Below are positions 22,993 through 35,246 of a stretch of DNA of 64,000 nucleotides, piece after piece. This stretch comes from Thozetella sp. PMI_491. Its lineage: Eukaryota; Ascomycota; Sordariomycetes; Chaetosphaeriales; Chaetosphaeriaceae. The stretch's first letter is position 1, and the number at the start of each line of letters is the position of its first letter. The notes under the pieces are model-generated. The model searched no databases and was not told the DNA's origin. It saw only the letters and a list, made by a program, of their open reading frames with translations. Location of the stretch: assembly GCA_021432635.1 (NCBI GenBank), contig MU270044.1:712118-776117 (forward strand), written 5' to 3'. Both the position numbers and the translations under genes were made by a program.

Positions 22993-25900
22993 ATGTTGAC
23001 GACGTCTGGAGCGCATGTGGACGCGGTGCCGGAGCAAGGTGGTTATGCCGACACGACGGAATGGATGCGGCATGTTCCCAAGCGACATTTACAGGAATTG
23101 GCAATGCACCATGGCTTGCACCTGGAGGATTACATTGAGGACGACACATGATAGAGGTGCTCAACAAGGCGATGGTCTTATTTGGCCCCGACAGCCCAGG
23201 GAGTAGAGATTGGGCACTAGGCTGCTACAGCCGCTCTTAGGTAGACTTTGATTCGGCATAAAATGTCAATTGCTGCGTACCAACTCCCATATACTCGATA
23301 TTTGAATTCCCCAGCGTGCTTCACATGGCCCTAGTCCTCGCCCATCTGCCCCATCGCCCCCTCCATTCCTCCCTCGTAGTTTTCTTGCCTTCTCCGCCTA
23401 TCCCTCCCAAGGCGGTGTGAGGACCCCGCTTGTTCGGCGATTGCGATGGTGGGGCTCACGATAGATCCTTGTCGATTTCGGTTGCTAAGCAACCGCCCTT
23501 TCCGACGATCTCGAAGGTCTCAGACATCCAGGGGTTGGTCGGAATTCGTAATTGCCAAGCTGGGACAGGGAGCGCTGAACAGCAGATAGGTTTTCTCTGC
23601 GCAAAGAGTCCCGCAGGATATGATGAAGGCTGCCCCACCGGCAATCATCTCTCATTATTTAAAATATTTTCAGGTTGGCATCATCAGGCGGCGTGTAGCT
23701 TACACGGCCTTTTGGCTGCGGGAAGCCGGATACGCGACTGGGGACGTCTAGGGCAGGAAAGGCTCTTCAAATTGTGAAACAATACACTTCTAAATCTAGA
23801 ACATTATGCATCAGCGCCGCTCCGGGAATGATTGAACCTGCGATAGGGCGATGGGTTTCTGCGATTAAGTCATCGGATATGCTGACGACTCCGAGCCGAT
23901 GGCCACATTGTGTTACTTGGAGCTGCATGTATACCTCGGCGCCAAGCTTGACCATTCCAACATTGAGCCGTGTATGATATATTTGCTGAAGAAGAGACAT
24001 ACTTCACTTTCCAGGAATCTTCAATGCTGGTTTACTAAAGAAGCAGCCCGGACGGGGCTCTCTGCTAGCTACATCGGCCATGAGCGTCCATAGAAAGTGC
24101 CAAAGATGCCATTCCCAGCTACTCTCGGACCTGCAAGTCCATATAGTGCACTCACACACCAGTTGATTTATGACTGACACAGATGCTTCTTAGTAGACTT
24201 GGCCCGGAAGAATCGGATCAGCGCAGAAACAGAGAAGACATCGAAGCCCCAGACCCTAGGCTCTCCACCATGACTACTAGGTAGCCATGCTCTGATGATA
24301 ACCGTGTTTACGCGTAAATTTCATGGATATTTGTTTTGCACGTTCAAGACTATCCGTCCCATGTTATACTGATGCGTAATGCGTCTGATGGCGGGTTAAA
24401 TTTATCCACATGAGGAACACCAGTCCGATTCTCTAACTCTTGGACTACCTGATTTAGGCAACTGATGCCTCTATTGTATCTCTTGGGAGTCTAATATGGC
24501 GAAAATGCAAAGGAAGAGTGTTCCCAGTTACACCCATTCTCCTGATCAGCCGTCGGGAGATCATCGACGTTGCCCATCACTAACACCTACGCCAACCTGC
24601 AGGCAGGAACATACCCCAGGGCTCTCACGCCACCTGGGGCTAGTGGAAAGTGGACAGGGGTAAAGGATGAAGATCATCTCTTCGTCCCAATGTGCATCGT
24701 GGCACGAGCCTAAGGTATTCAAGATATGATTGCCATCGAGAAATTGATCCATCGCCAGTACAGCCTGTTGGATGCCTTACGACTAGGATAAATGAAGACT
24801 AAGAAGTGGAAATGGGATCAATTGCGACATTATTTGTGATAAACTGCTCTAAACGCAGTTTAAAGACACAACTTCTAGGGTTGACTCATGAAACTCCATA
24901 TCTCTGAAGTCTTTGCAAGAGCCTCTTGGATAAAGCCATACATCGAGATGCTCTCTCCGAGGGTTCGAAAAGGGGCCAAAGAAGCCACTGGAGAACATCA
25001 AAACGAGTCAAACAGCATAATTACCTCAAGTGTTTACAGGAACAACGCCACGTGTCTGCTGTGATTTACACTACACATCCATGGCGCGGAGTGGCTCTCA
25101 TCATCAGAAGCTACTCGAAGCAGACGGGCAGCCCCGACGAGCCTTTGCCCGAAATAACACCATGTGATGAGTCTATGCGCTTTCCGATGCTGGAGACTCG
25201 AGAGGCGGGAAGATGCTGCGCGCGCTGTGCTCAGACGTACACGTCAGTGACTGAAATGACTGGCCACCACCACGGGGGAAGCGGCTTGGCATCGTCGCCT
25301 CGACCAGGTTGACAAGGTGATTCTAGGAGGCCGTGAGTGAGTGGCGCTAGTTCGGCTTGAGGAGGAGATTGCCTGGCATGGCTAAACGGGGAGAAAGATA
25401 ACATGGATCTAGTACAGGTCTGCAACTGGATCTCAGCCGCTTCGAACTGGATAACGCAGCGATGGTGCAGTAACGGACGAAAGCTCCCTTGCGTGGGCCC
25501 CGGAAAGCAGACTTTGTTGCTGCTCCTCGGGCAGCTCCGCCAGCTTGAGACAGGCTCGCCCTACCTGGGGCCAGACCAAAGGAGTCTTCAGCACACGATG
25601 GTGGAACCGACTGGCTGGGTCCATCTGCAAGGAACAATGGCATTATCGATATCGGGGCTGAGAGATAGTCGCTCGGCCGGGCCATCCAAATGACCCATGT
25701 CGGAAATCTATTGTTTCCCCAGCCGATGCGGCTGACACCTGGGGGCAAAGGCCGTAAGGTGCAGAAAAAGTCCACGGTGCACACATTGCCAGGAGTATGA
25801 GTCTCGTCGGCTGACCGAAGCCACTTTGTTTTTCTTTTCCCGAGTTGTTGGCGTCACGGAAAACAAGGCCTGCCCCACGGTCGCTTCAATGCATGCCACT

Positions 25901-28707
25901 ATCCCAAGTCAGCGCCTCACCATTGTTTGTCTAGACCTCTCGGTGAGACCGGCGGAATACCGGAAGCGAGCCCGTTAAGGATGTGGCTCGCGCCCGGTAT
26001 GCACACCCACGAGGAAGCTGATCAGCAGCACGCGCCGTAGTTTTCGATTGAGTCGTGCGCGGAGTAGGCCGGAACAACGTCTGAGAGCCGTGTCTTACAC
26101 TTCCCTTAACGGGTGGGATGCTAGTTGGCCCTTAGCTCAGAAACGGGGCGGCTTACCCCTGGATTAGTTAGAGTCCAGGTCGGCCGAAGCGAGTAGGAGC
26201 CAGATTAGGGCGCGGAAAGGGTTCAGCACTGCCGACTGTATCGATGCCTGCGGAATTAAGAAGAGAGGGGGAGGGCCATGCTAGCTGTGGGAACTTCTTT
26301 TTGCCTCCCCGGGAAGATTGCTTGCTTTGTTGGTCAGTCACGCATACAAGGTTCTGCACAACCTTTGATGCACACTGCTTTGTTAGTGGGCCCGGCATCA
26401 ACGGCCTCGAGTGAAGCCTCAGTTTTGTTTCTCGAGGTCTTCGAGCACAAGGTTGCAACGGCTCGCCAAACCTACGTCACACGATACCCTATACTCCTCA
26501 ACAGAGACCACGGCGTGTCGGGTGGTCTGCGCTGGAAGATTGCGCCAGCGCACGCGACCACTATTCGGCTTTGTGCGACATGCCCTAGAAATCGTAGATG
26601 CAATTCGGATCGGGAAGATGCCTTTGTGATACAGATCCGGCACTTAAACGCCCCCCTTTGAGGAAACCTGGAAAATACGCATGCCTTTGGACGTATCGCT
26701 GGACGGAGGCTGTTATGGCTGTCGCCTATCGACTCGCTTGCATTCGCCCCTTAGCTGGTGGCGGCTTTGACACGACGGACCTTGGCGTTCAGGTCGCCGT
26801 GGGCAAGCCTGGTTCAAGGCCTCGTCAAGGTCCAAGGAGCCGGGAGTGACAGCTTGGCTGCACACAGGCCTCGACAGCTGCCAGGGTCGTGCCATCCCAT
26901 CATCCCATCAACGATGGCCCTGATTCCAGGTAGAGCCAGCGGAGATAGGCAAGGGGGCCCGTTCGATGGTCCGGGGGACTCAAATGCTCGAGGCAGCCGC
27001 GGCGCGCTTTCGGCCCTGCGCTGCGACTGCCGCCAAGCTCGGTAGGCGCTGAAGCCCCCTAGATGCACAGAAGTTTGATTGAGTGGCTTTCTGGTGGCTG
27101 CGCGACATTCGGGCTGAGCTGACGCTAGCTCGTGCTTGGTTTTCCAACAGCGTGGCTAGCCAGCAGCACTAATGATGAGCTTAATGCTCGAAAGAGCTTT
27201 AGGCGCCTTTGGCCATCCGTTCGGGCGACGCCTGGCGCGCAAGTCCTTCGCATCGTTTCAGGGGCACCCTCTGTTCCTCTTTTCTTTATTTCCCAGGGCA
27301 CCACATACTTGGCAACTCTCTCGGTCAAGGTTGGCCCAGAAAGACAACAGCTGGTGGGGTCAGGCCTGCTCGTATCTCGAGAAGCTTGGCTTTGACGGTG
27401 GAGAATAATAGAGGGGAATACGAGCACGGAGCAGGATAACCATGTGTGTGTGCATTAGGTAGATCTAGAATAGAATCGGCAAGAAGGAACCACCAGGGGC
27501 ATGACTTCCGGCTTTGCTCTGTCGGCCTATTTTGTTCGTATCCATCGAGTTCCCCTGTCCCAGCCAGACTAGAGATCGCGGGGCATGGTGATTGGCTCAT
27601 GCATGGCTTGGCGCCTAGCGCTAGTTCGAACATCCGCTGAAGAGCCTCAGGTAATCGCCCGCGTTCACTTTGGCTTGTCTGGCTGCCCCCTTGCAAATCA
27701 ACCACAGCCTCTAAGCAATCTCCACCGAGATCCGTCCTGGGCCTCTGCCTCACTTCACCCGCGTACTGAGTCGGCGGCCAATCACTGTTAGTCTAGCCAG
27801 CCTAGCTCTGCCGGTGGCGATGTGCCAAGCCGTGACCAGAGCTAGCCAGGGGTCTCAAAGCTTGGATGATGGGCAAGACACACTTCCTCTCCTTGCCGAA
27901 AAAAGAGATCGGACGAACAAAGGTAATTAGGCGAGTCCTCGAGTCCTCGACTACCCGCACCCCCGACGACGACAAAGGTGATTTTATGAACGATCGTTCG
28001 CGAAGGGCATGGAAGGACTCGTAATGTCACACAGCGTCGTCTCGACGTTGGGATGGAGAGGGGGCCTCGGCCCGTAGGGGGCAGCAAGGGGGCAGGGCGA
28101 TGTCTTGTTGTCTCATCGCACTGATCAGGTCTCTCGGAACACGCGACTGACTCTTGAGCTGGACACCAGCTCCCCGGCTGGGGACGAGACGGACTGCGGT
28201 TCGCCAATACACGCCCCCCCCAACCCCTGGTCAATGTCCGTCTCTAGCCACGCTTTTCCCACGAAGCTACTTGCAATCTCATCCGCGCGGGAGTGATAGC
28301 GCCCACTTTTTTGCGCATGGCCCTTCCCACGGGCTGGCTAGGCTTTGTCCGCGAGACTCGGCCAGTGGCGTGTTTGTCTGGGGCCGTGATGGCGCTCGGG
28401 TCCCTGTCAGTCGCGCCCCCAAGCCTGGTGCCAACCTGCGTTTAGATCTGTCGCCTTGGCTAGCACCAGCTCGCGACCTAGAAGCCTAGGCATTGTACGG
28501 GACGCACCCGGCCTCCCCCTCCCCCCCTCTTCGGCCCCCCCAATCTTGTTTCGATTGCCTTTCCGGGCAATATATAGAATTACCGTGCTCGCTGCCCCCT
28601 TCCTTGTTCTTTCCTTCCGGTCTTTCTCCCCAACCCTCGACCTTCGTTAGGTTCGTCCACTTGTCTGTTTGTGTTGGTTATCGTCTCACGGCGAGTAAGT
28701 ATTCACC
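22993..28707. other. Long gene-poor region upstream of the copper radical oxidase
   Basis: About 5.7 kb without a gene I can support. From 23200 to 25000 the sequence looks poorer in G and C than the coding regions around it and has no long open frame, as in old, decayed repeat DNA, but no terminal repeats or transposase motifs remain. From 25000 to 28500 there are scattered short frames on both strands without family features (longest about 145 codons at 25347-25784 minus). I found no 5S rRNA or tRNA match by eye. The last 150 bases are the promoter of the next gene. Confidence 0.45.
28571..28640 (+). promoter_or_regulatory. TATA-like box and pyrimidine-rich start region
   Basis: TATATA at 28571-28576 is followed by a C/T-rich run to about 28640, a common arrangement at fungal transcription starts. 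It lies about 130 bases before the oxidase ATG. The assignment is by position and composition only. Confidence 0.45.
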
Positions 28708-31700
28708 ATGAGGGCCACACGCAGCAACGCCGCTCTTTCTTCGCTCATTGCTTTCTCCTCCGTAAGTTACGCCATTCATGCCTCTCCTTGTCTCCTATGG
28801 CCTCTTATGGGCAAGCCCTCGCTTGCTTCGACGAGTCCATCCCCATGAGCTTGGCGACTAATACACGTGTTAGCTGTCACTCTCTAATGCACTTTCTGTG
28901 CCTAATAATCTTCCTGGCGCGTGGAAATATCAAGGATGTTATACCGATATCGCCGGCCGGACGCTCTCCTCGGGGGGCTACGCCGATGACAAGGCAATGA
29001 CGGACGAATCCTGCATTGCATACTGCGCTTCCAAGGGCTACCAGTATGCTGGAACCGAGTACTCGCAAGAATGCTACTGCGGCAGCACCCTGCCCACTGC
29101 CGCCACTAAGCTGGCCGAGACCGAGTGCGGAATGGCGTGCAAGGGCAACGCCTCCGAGCCGTGCGGTTCGGGGGGCAAACTCAGCTTGTTCTACAGCTCT
29201 GCCCCTGTTGGGCCCCAGCCTAATCCCGGTGTCAACGGATGGCAGCACATTGGCTGTTACTCGTGCGTCACCCTATATCACCCGCACCAAACGCTGTTTT
29301 TGCACGATGGTGAGACCTTCGGGACGCTGCTAATAGAGGATCGAGATAAATAGCGAGGGCACAACTGGCCGTACACTGACTTACGGCGTTGGTTCCATCC
29401 CTGGAAACCAAATGACCGTCGCCCTCTGCACCCAGGCCTGCAGGGCTAATGGCTACATCCTGTCTGGTCTCGAGTACGGCGGCGAGTGCTGTAAGTCACG
29501 GCTGCACCTTATTCAGGCGCTGTAAGATCTGACCCCAAGGTAGACTGCGATAACAAGATCAACAATGGCGGTGCGCCTGCCACGGACGGTTGCAACATGC
29601 TTTGCAATGGCAACACCTCCGAAATCTGCGGTGGTGGCAACCGCCTGAACGTGTACGACTACAACATGCTGTACCCGGTCACTTTGAGCAGCAGCACGAG
29701 CAGCACCGCTGCCAGCAGCAGCAGCTCGGTTGCCCCTGTTGCTACGAGTAGCAGCGCGAGCAGCATTCAGAGCTCAACCTCAACGTCAGTATCCAGTTCG
29801 ACAACATCTAGTTCGGTATCGTCCTCAACGTCCAAATCTTCGACTCTCTCTTCTACCACTACTTCCACTCTTTCTACTAGTTCGACCAAGTCTTCGTCTA
29901 CATCCACAGCACAGAGCAGTTCTAGCTCTATTTCTAGCTCGTCTACAACGCTCGCCACGTCGACGAAGAGTACTTCGTCGTCCACGTCGAGCTCTACAAG
30001 CCAGACATCGACAAAGTCGTCGAGTGTCTCGACTTCGTCAGCAGTGCTGTCGACCTCTTCTTCCGTTGTGTCTTCTCGTTCGTCTGTATTGACCAGCAGC
30101 AGCAGCAGCACCGTTGCGGCCGTTCCTACCGGCCCCGTCCAGCCCGCGGCGATCGGCAACTTCGCTTGGTATGGCTGCCAGACCGAAGCGACCGGCATGC
30201 GGGCCCTGAGCGCCAAGACCTACGCTGACGACACTATGACCCTTGAATCTTGCATGGCCTTCTGCGCCGGCTACACCTTCTTCGGTGTTGAGTACGCTCG
30301 GGAGTGCTACTGCGGCAACAGCTTCGGGGCTGGCTCCAAGGTCGCTCCCAGCTCCGACTGCAGCTTCACTTGCAAGGGCAATGCGTTCGAGTACTGCGGT
30401 GCCGGCGACCGTCTGTCCGTTTACGCCGTCAACGGCACTGCTCTGCCCAGCTCCAGCTCCAGTAAGTATTTTCCTGCCCCGGAGCCTCACCATTCCTCTA
30501 TTTGGATACGGACTTACCAGATTTAGCTTCTGCCGCTGCCTCCACTGGTGCCGCTACTTCGGCCGCGTCTAGCTCTGCAGTCGCCGTCCCCAGTGGCCTT
30601 CCTACTGGATGGTCGTACCAGGGCTGCTGGGTCGACGGCGCCAACGGTCGCATTCTGAACTACCAGGCACAGGATAACCAGGCTCTCACTGTCGAGTCGT
30701 GCGCCCAGCTCTGCGCGGCCAATGGCTACACCATCTCTGGAACTGAGTGGTCCGTCCAGTGCTTCTGCGGAAACCAGATTGCCAATGGCGGCAAGCTCGC
30801 GGCTGCCGATACCGAATGCAATGTCGCTTGCGGTGGCAACTCCAAAGAGATGTGCGGTGCTGGCGGCAGGATGAGCATCATCTCCAAGGGCACCCCGACC
30901 GTCTTCGCCGCGCCCGCACCCCAGACCGGCGGCCTGAACGGCTCGTGGACCTACCAGGGATGTGTCGAGGACAATGTGAACCAGCAGCGAACCTTCTTCT
31001 GGCAGCTCTTCTTCCCCAAGGTCATGACCGCCAACATGTGCCTGTCGCGTTGTGCCCAGTTCGGCTACATGGCCGCCGGTCTCGAGTACGGTGAGGAGTG
31101 CTACTGCGGCGACCCGGCCAACGTTGCCGCCAGGGGGGCCACCTTCCGGCCCGAGGCTGAGTGCAACGTCCCCTGCGCTGGCAATGCCTCTGCCATCTGC
31201 GGTGGTGGCGGCCGCCTCTCGACCTACTTCTGGACCGGCAAGCCCTTCTACACCTGGGACTTCCCCGCGGCCGGAACACCTGCCGCTGGCAAGTATGATC
31301 TGCTTATCGGCGGTGTCACCATCCCTCTGATGACCAGCGAATCCATTACCGGCAAGGTCCAGTTCATCTCCAAGTGGGGAACCGGCCCCGCCAACGAGAC
31401 CGGCGCGTACGAGCTCGACCTGTCCCTTCTCAGCAACCCTAGCCAGGCGTGGCGACCGCTCCACCTCAAGACTGACGTCTTCTGCGCCGCTGGCGTTGTC
31501 CTCCCGGATAAGGCCGGCCGTCATCTCAACGTCGGTGGCTGGTCCGGCGATTCTACCGAGGGCCTTCGCCTGTACTGGCCCGACGGCAAGCCTGGCACCT
31601 GGGGCACCCACGACTGGCAGGAGAACGTCGACGAGCTCTCGCTCCAGGTTGGTCGCTGGTACCCCAGCGCCATGGTCATGGCCAACGGTTCCGTCATGGT

Positions 31701-32811
31701 CATTGGCGGTGAGGTCGGCTCCAACGCTGCGGCCGTGCCGTCTATCGAGGTCCTTCCTTACACCGGCACGAAGCCTCTCTACATGGACTGGCTCGACCGC
31801 ACGAACCCCAACAACCTCTACCCCTTCGTCTGCGTCCTGCCTGGCGGCGGTATCTTCGTTGCTTACTGGAACGAGGCCCGTATCCTGGATGAGAAGACCT
31901 TTGCGACTACCAAGGTCCTCCCGAACGCCCCTGGTGCTGTCAACGACGATCTCGGCGGCCGTACCTACCCTCTTGAGGGAACTGCTGTCCTCCTCCCGCA
32001 GAAGGCACCGTATACCGACCCCCTGGGTATCCTGATCTGCGGTGGGTCAACTAACGGCGTCTCTAACGCTCTGGACAACTGCGTGACCATCCAGCCCGAG
32101 GCTGCTACTCCCTCTTGGACACTCGAGCGCATGCCCTCGTTCCGCGTCATGCCTTGCATGGCCCCCCTCCCGGATGGTACCTACCTGGTGGCGAACGGTG
32201 CTCAGCATGGTGTTGCCGGCTTCGGTCTTGCCAACACCCCGAACCTCAACGCCCTGCTGTACGACCCGGCCAAGCCGGTGGGCTCGCGCTTCACCGTCAT
32301 GGCCAACACCACCATCGCCCGCCTATACCATTCTGAGGCGATCACTCTCCTCGACGGTCGCGTCCTCGTCTCCGGTTCCGACCCGGAGGACGGCACCAAC
32401 CCCCAGGAGTACCGCGTCGAGGTCTTCAGCCCGCCGTATCTGCTCAGCGGCAAGACGCGCCCGACCTTCACCATCACCAACAAGGACTGGGCTTACGGTA
32501 ACGCGTACACCTTCAGCTACACCAGCGCCGGAAACGGGGCCCTCACCGTGACCCTCCTTGGCTCCGTCACGAGCACGCACGGCAATTCCTTGGGCGCCCG
32601 CTCCATCATGCCGGCCGTCACTTGCGGCGGCGGCACTTGCACTGTCACCGCCCCGCCCAACAACCACATCTGCCCGCCGGGCTGGTACCAGCTCTTCCTG
32701 CTCGACGGTGGCATCCCGGCCGTCGGTGTGTACGTCCGCATTGGTGGTGACCCCGCTAAGCTGGGCAACTGGCCTGCCGGCCTTGATGACTTTACCGTCC
32801 CCGGCGTCTAA
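28708..32811 (+). CDS. Secreted copper radical oxidase (AA5, glyoxal oxidase type) with five WSC domains
   Basis: Five exons (28708-28761, 28874-29262, 29354-29490, 29544-30461, 30527-32811) give 1260 residues. A hydrophobic N-terminus is a likely signal peptide. Two WSC domains (about 35-125 and 141-230) precede a Ser/Thr-rich stretch of about 140 residues. Three more follow (about 399-490, 527-620, 640-735), each opening with a WxYxGC-like motif and containing a CYCG-like core. The rest is the catalytic seven-bladed region and C-terminal cap. Copper and radical residues of the family can be placed: Cys in TDVFCAAGV, Tyr in NNLYPFVC, the Tyr-His pair in ARLYHSEAI and His in PPNNHICPPGWY. Such enzymes oxidise aldehydes or alcohols to make hydrogen peroxide for peroxidases. 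WSC domains bind wall or plant glycans. Glyoxal oxidase-like substrate is inferred from overall sequence, not tested. Confidence 0.93.
29686..30118 (+). repeat. Ser/Thr low-complexity coding stretch
   Basis: About 140 codons of the oxidase gene are nearly all Ser and Thr with a few Val, Ala and Lys, written with mixed AGC, TCG, TCT and ACG codons. It joins the second and third WSC domains and is probably heavily O-mannosylated as a stiff spacer. The imperfect triplet repeats make length changes between strains likely. Confidence 0.8.
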
Positions 32812-33582
32812 GCAACCCGGCTTGGAGTTTTTCTCTTTGGGGCAAGGGGTACCCCTCGGTCTTTCTCCTGTAGCAAAATTATTTTTTAATCTCTAGTTCT
32901 CGGTCCTCTCCCGCGCCCATTGTGTTCCGGCCGACCCTAAAGGGGATGCCCGCAAGGTCGAGTGCAGTACGGTGGTAGAGTCCGCAGCCCCGGGGAACGG
33001 TTCATGGTGTGAGGTACATAGATAATGGGAGCTGAGGTCGGGATTAGTTGGGGCTGGCCGGGTCCATGGGCGGAGGAAGCTGTCGCTCGCTACTTCTTGC
33101 TAGCAGTAGAACGCGTTTGATGAATACATTCGTTTGTTGGCCATCACTACGCCCGTCTCTCGTTCACAGCTTGATTTTCAACTTTGAAGACGAAAGTCAC
33201 GTGTTTTCTCCAGAGATACAAAATGCGCGTGCCGTCATCTATGTGTCATATTTATCAATTCATTCACGGGAATATGCTGTAGAGAACTTGGCTCTACTTA
33301 AAACAGAAATGAAAATAAATTATTTGATGTCTACGGAGTAATCCAGGGATGTCGATAGGTACGCGCCACATCTGTATACTGTAATAACACAACAGGGGGG
33401 GGGGGGGTAGCCACACTGCGGGGACTGTGGCGGTGTCACAAAGTTGGGGTAGCTCTAATAATTACCATTCTGTCCACGTAAATTGGACACATCCGAAGTT
33501 CCAGCAGCTTTGCAAACCCGCAGCCCGGCAAGAGCCAAAACGTGTCGCCCATTGTCATTCATGGCAATCCCGACACGTCCTG
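32812..33582. other. Intergenic, oxidase 3' end to ALG8
   Basis: The spacer holds the oxidase 3' UTR and the ALG8 promoter. A run of 13 G lies at 33395-33407. No gene is supported. Confidence 0.5.
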
Positions 33583-35246
33583 ATGGCTGACATATACCCT
33601 TCCCTCACGCAATGCGCCATCGCGGCCTCTGCGCTCAAGATTCTCCTCTTTCCCGCCTAGTGAGCAGCCCCCCAGACCGCGGTTGGCGCGCGTCGCAAGC
33701 TTTAGCCTTTCTGTTAACTGACCAATGCGTCGTGGAACAGCAAGTCGACCGACTTCGAGGTGCACCGCAATTGGCTGGCCATCACAAACAGCCTGCCGCT
33801 ATGGGAGTGGTACTACGAAGCGACGTCCGAATGGACCCTGGATTATCCCCCCTTCTTCGCCTACTTCGAATGGATCATGTCTCATGTAGCGAAGCTGGTC
33901 GATCCGGGCATGCTTCGCGTTTACCACCTTGAATACGACAGCTGGCAGACCATCTACTTCCAGCGGTTCACCGTCATCATCACGGAACTGGTCTTGGTCT
34001 ATGCGCTTCAGATGTACGTATTGCCCGGCCCGGAAGCCATACGGAGCTAGGGGAGGAGGTGCAATGGCGAGTAAGACTAACCACCCGCAGGTTCGCCGAC
34101 TCCTCGCACAGTACCTCGAAGCGCGCCGCCCAAGCTGCAGCCATCTCGATACTGCTCTCTCCGGGCCTCCTGGTCATCGATCATATCCACTTCCAGTACA
34201 ATGGCTGCATGTACGGCATCTTGATCGCGTCCCTGGTCCTGGCTCGCAAGAAGTCTGGTCTACTGGCGAGCGGGCTTGTCTTTGCAGCCCTGCTCTGCAT
34301 GAAGCACATCTACCTCTACCTCGCGCCCGCCTACTTCGTCTTCCTCCTCCGAGCATACTGCCTTTCGCCAAATTCCATCTTTAGAATCCAGTTCCTGAAC
34401 TGCGTCAAGCTCGGAGGGGGCATCGTGGCCATTTTCGGTGCTGCCTTTGGGCCGTTTGCCCTCAAAGGCCAGATCCCGCAGATCATGAGCCGCCTCTTCC
34501 CGTTTGCCCGCGGCCTATGCCACGCCTACTGGGCACCGAACATGTGGGCGGTCTACTCCTTTGCCGACCGAGTACTTATCGCCCTGGCGCCGCGGGTTGG
34601 GCTCGCAGTCAAGTCGGAAGCGATTCAGAGCGTTACCCGCGGCTTGGTCGGGGACACTTCTTTCGCGGTACTGCCTGACATCAGCCCTCGGGTCTGCTTC
34701 CTCCTTACACTCCTTTTCCAAGCCATTCCCTTGGTAAAGCTTTTCTTCCAGCCGACCTGGGACACTTTCATTGGAGCCGTCACCTTGTGCGGCTACGCGT
34801 CCTTCCTCTTCGGCTGGCACGTACACGAAAAGGCCATCCTACTGGTCATCATTCCCTTTAGTCTTATCGCGCTCAAGGACCGGCGCTACCTGAGCGCATT
34901 CCGACCGCTCGCCGTGTCTGGCCACGTCTCACTCTTCCCCTTGTTCTTCACGCCTGCCGAATTCCCCATCAAGATAGTGTACACGGTCTTCTGGCTGGTG
35001 CTCTTCCTGATGGTCTTCGATAGGCTCGCCCCTGCGTCCACCCGGCCGCGGTTCTTCCTCTTTGACAGGTTCAGCACCGTCTACATCGCCGTCAGCATTC
35101 CGCTGATTCTATACTGTTCGCTGCTCCACGGTATTATTTTCGGCAAGAGCTACGAGTTCCTACCCCTCATGTTCACCAGCTCGTACTCGGCGATAGGAGT
35201 CATTGGGAGCTGGGTGGGCTTTATGGTGGTGTATTTTGCCTCGTAG
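33583..35246 (+). CDS. alg8: ALG8 dolichyl-P-Glc:Glc1Man9GlcNAc2-PP-dolichol glucosyltransferase
   Basis: Three exons (33583-33659, 33741-34013, 34091-35246) give 501 residues. The protein is a multi-span ER membrane enzyme that adds the second glucose to the lipid-linked N-glycan precursor. Family motifs of ALG6/ALG8 are clear: [16 protein letters not shown], the luminal [24 protein letters not shown] and [12 protein letters not shown]. About ten or more hydrophobic spans alternate with short loops. ALG8 is preferred over ALG6 because of the [16 protein letters not shown] start and [10 protein letters not shown], where ALG6 has a different DYPPLTAY-type site. Length is in the usual range (about 500-550). 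The start lies in frame 25 codons before the first intron, leaving a short N-terminal tail and the first span, as in relatives. Confidence 0.95.

Noticed and set aside
24926-25312. A 128-codon plus frame with a CxxC-like end (CCARC) and HHH
   Set aside because: The composition looks random and no zinc-finger spacing follows. It lies in a gene-poor region with no supporting signals.
30523-31611. A 362-codon frame antisense to the copper radical oxidase
   Set aside because: The sense strand codes clear WSC and AA5 motifs. The antisense frame is an effect of strong third-position C/G preference.
33395-33407. A run of 13 G as a possible regulatory G-quadruplex
   Set aside because: A single homopolymer run without separate G tracts is more likely a slippage or sequencing artefact than a defined element.
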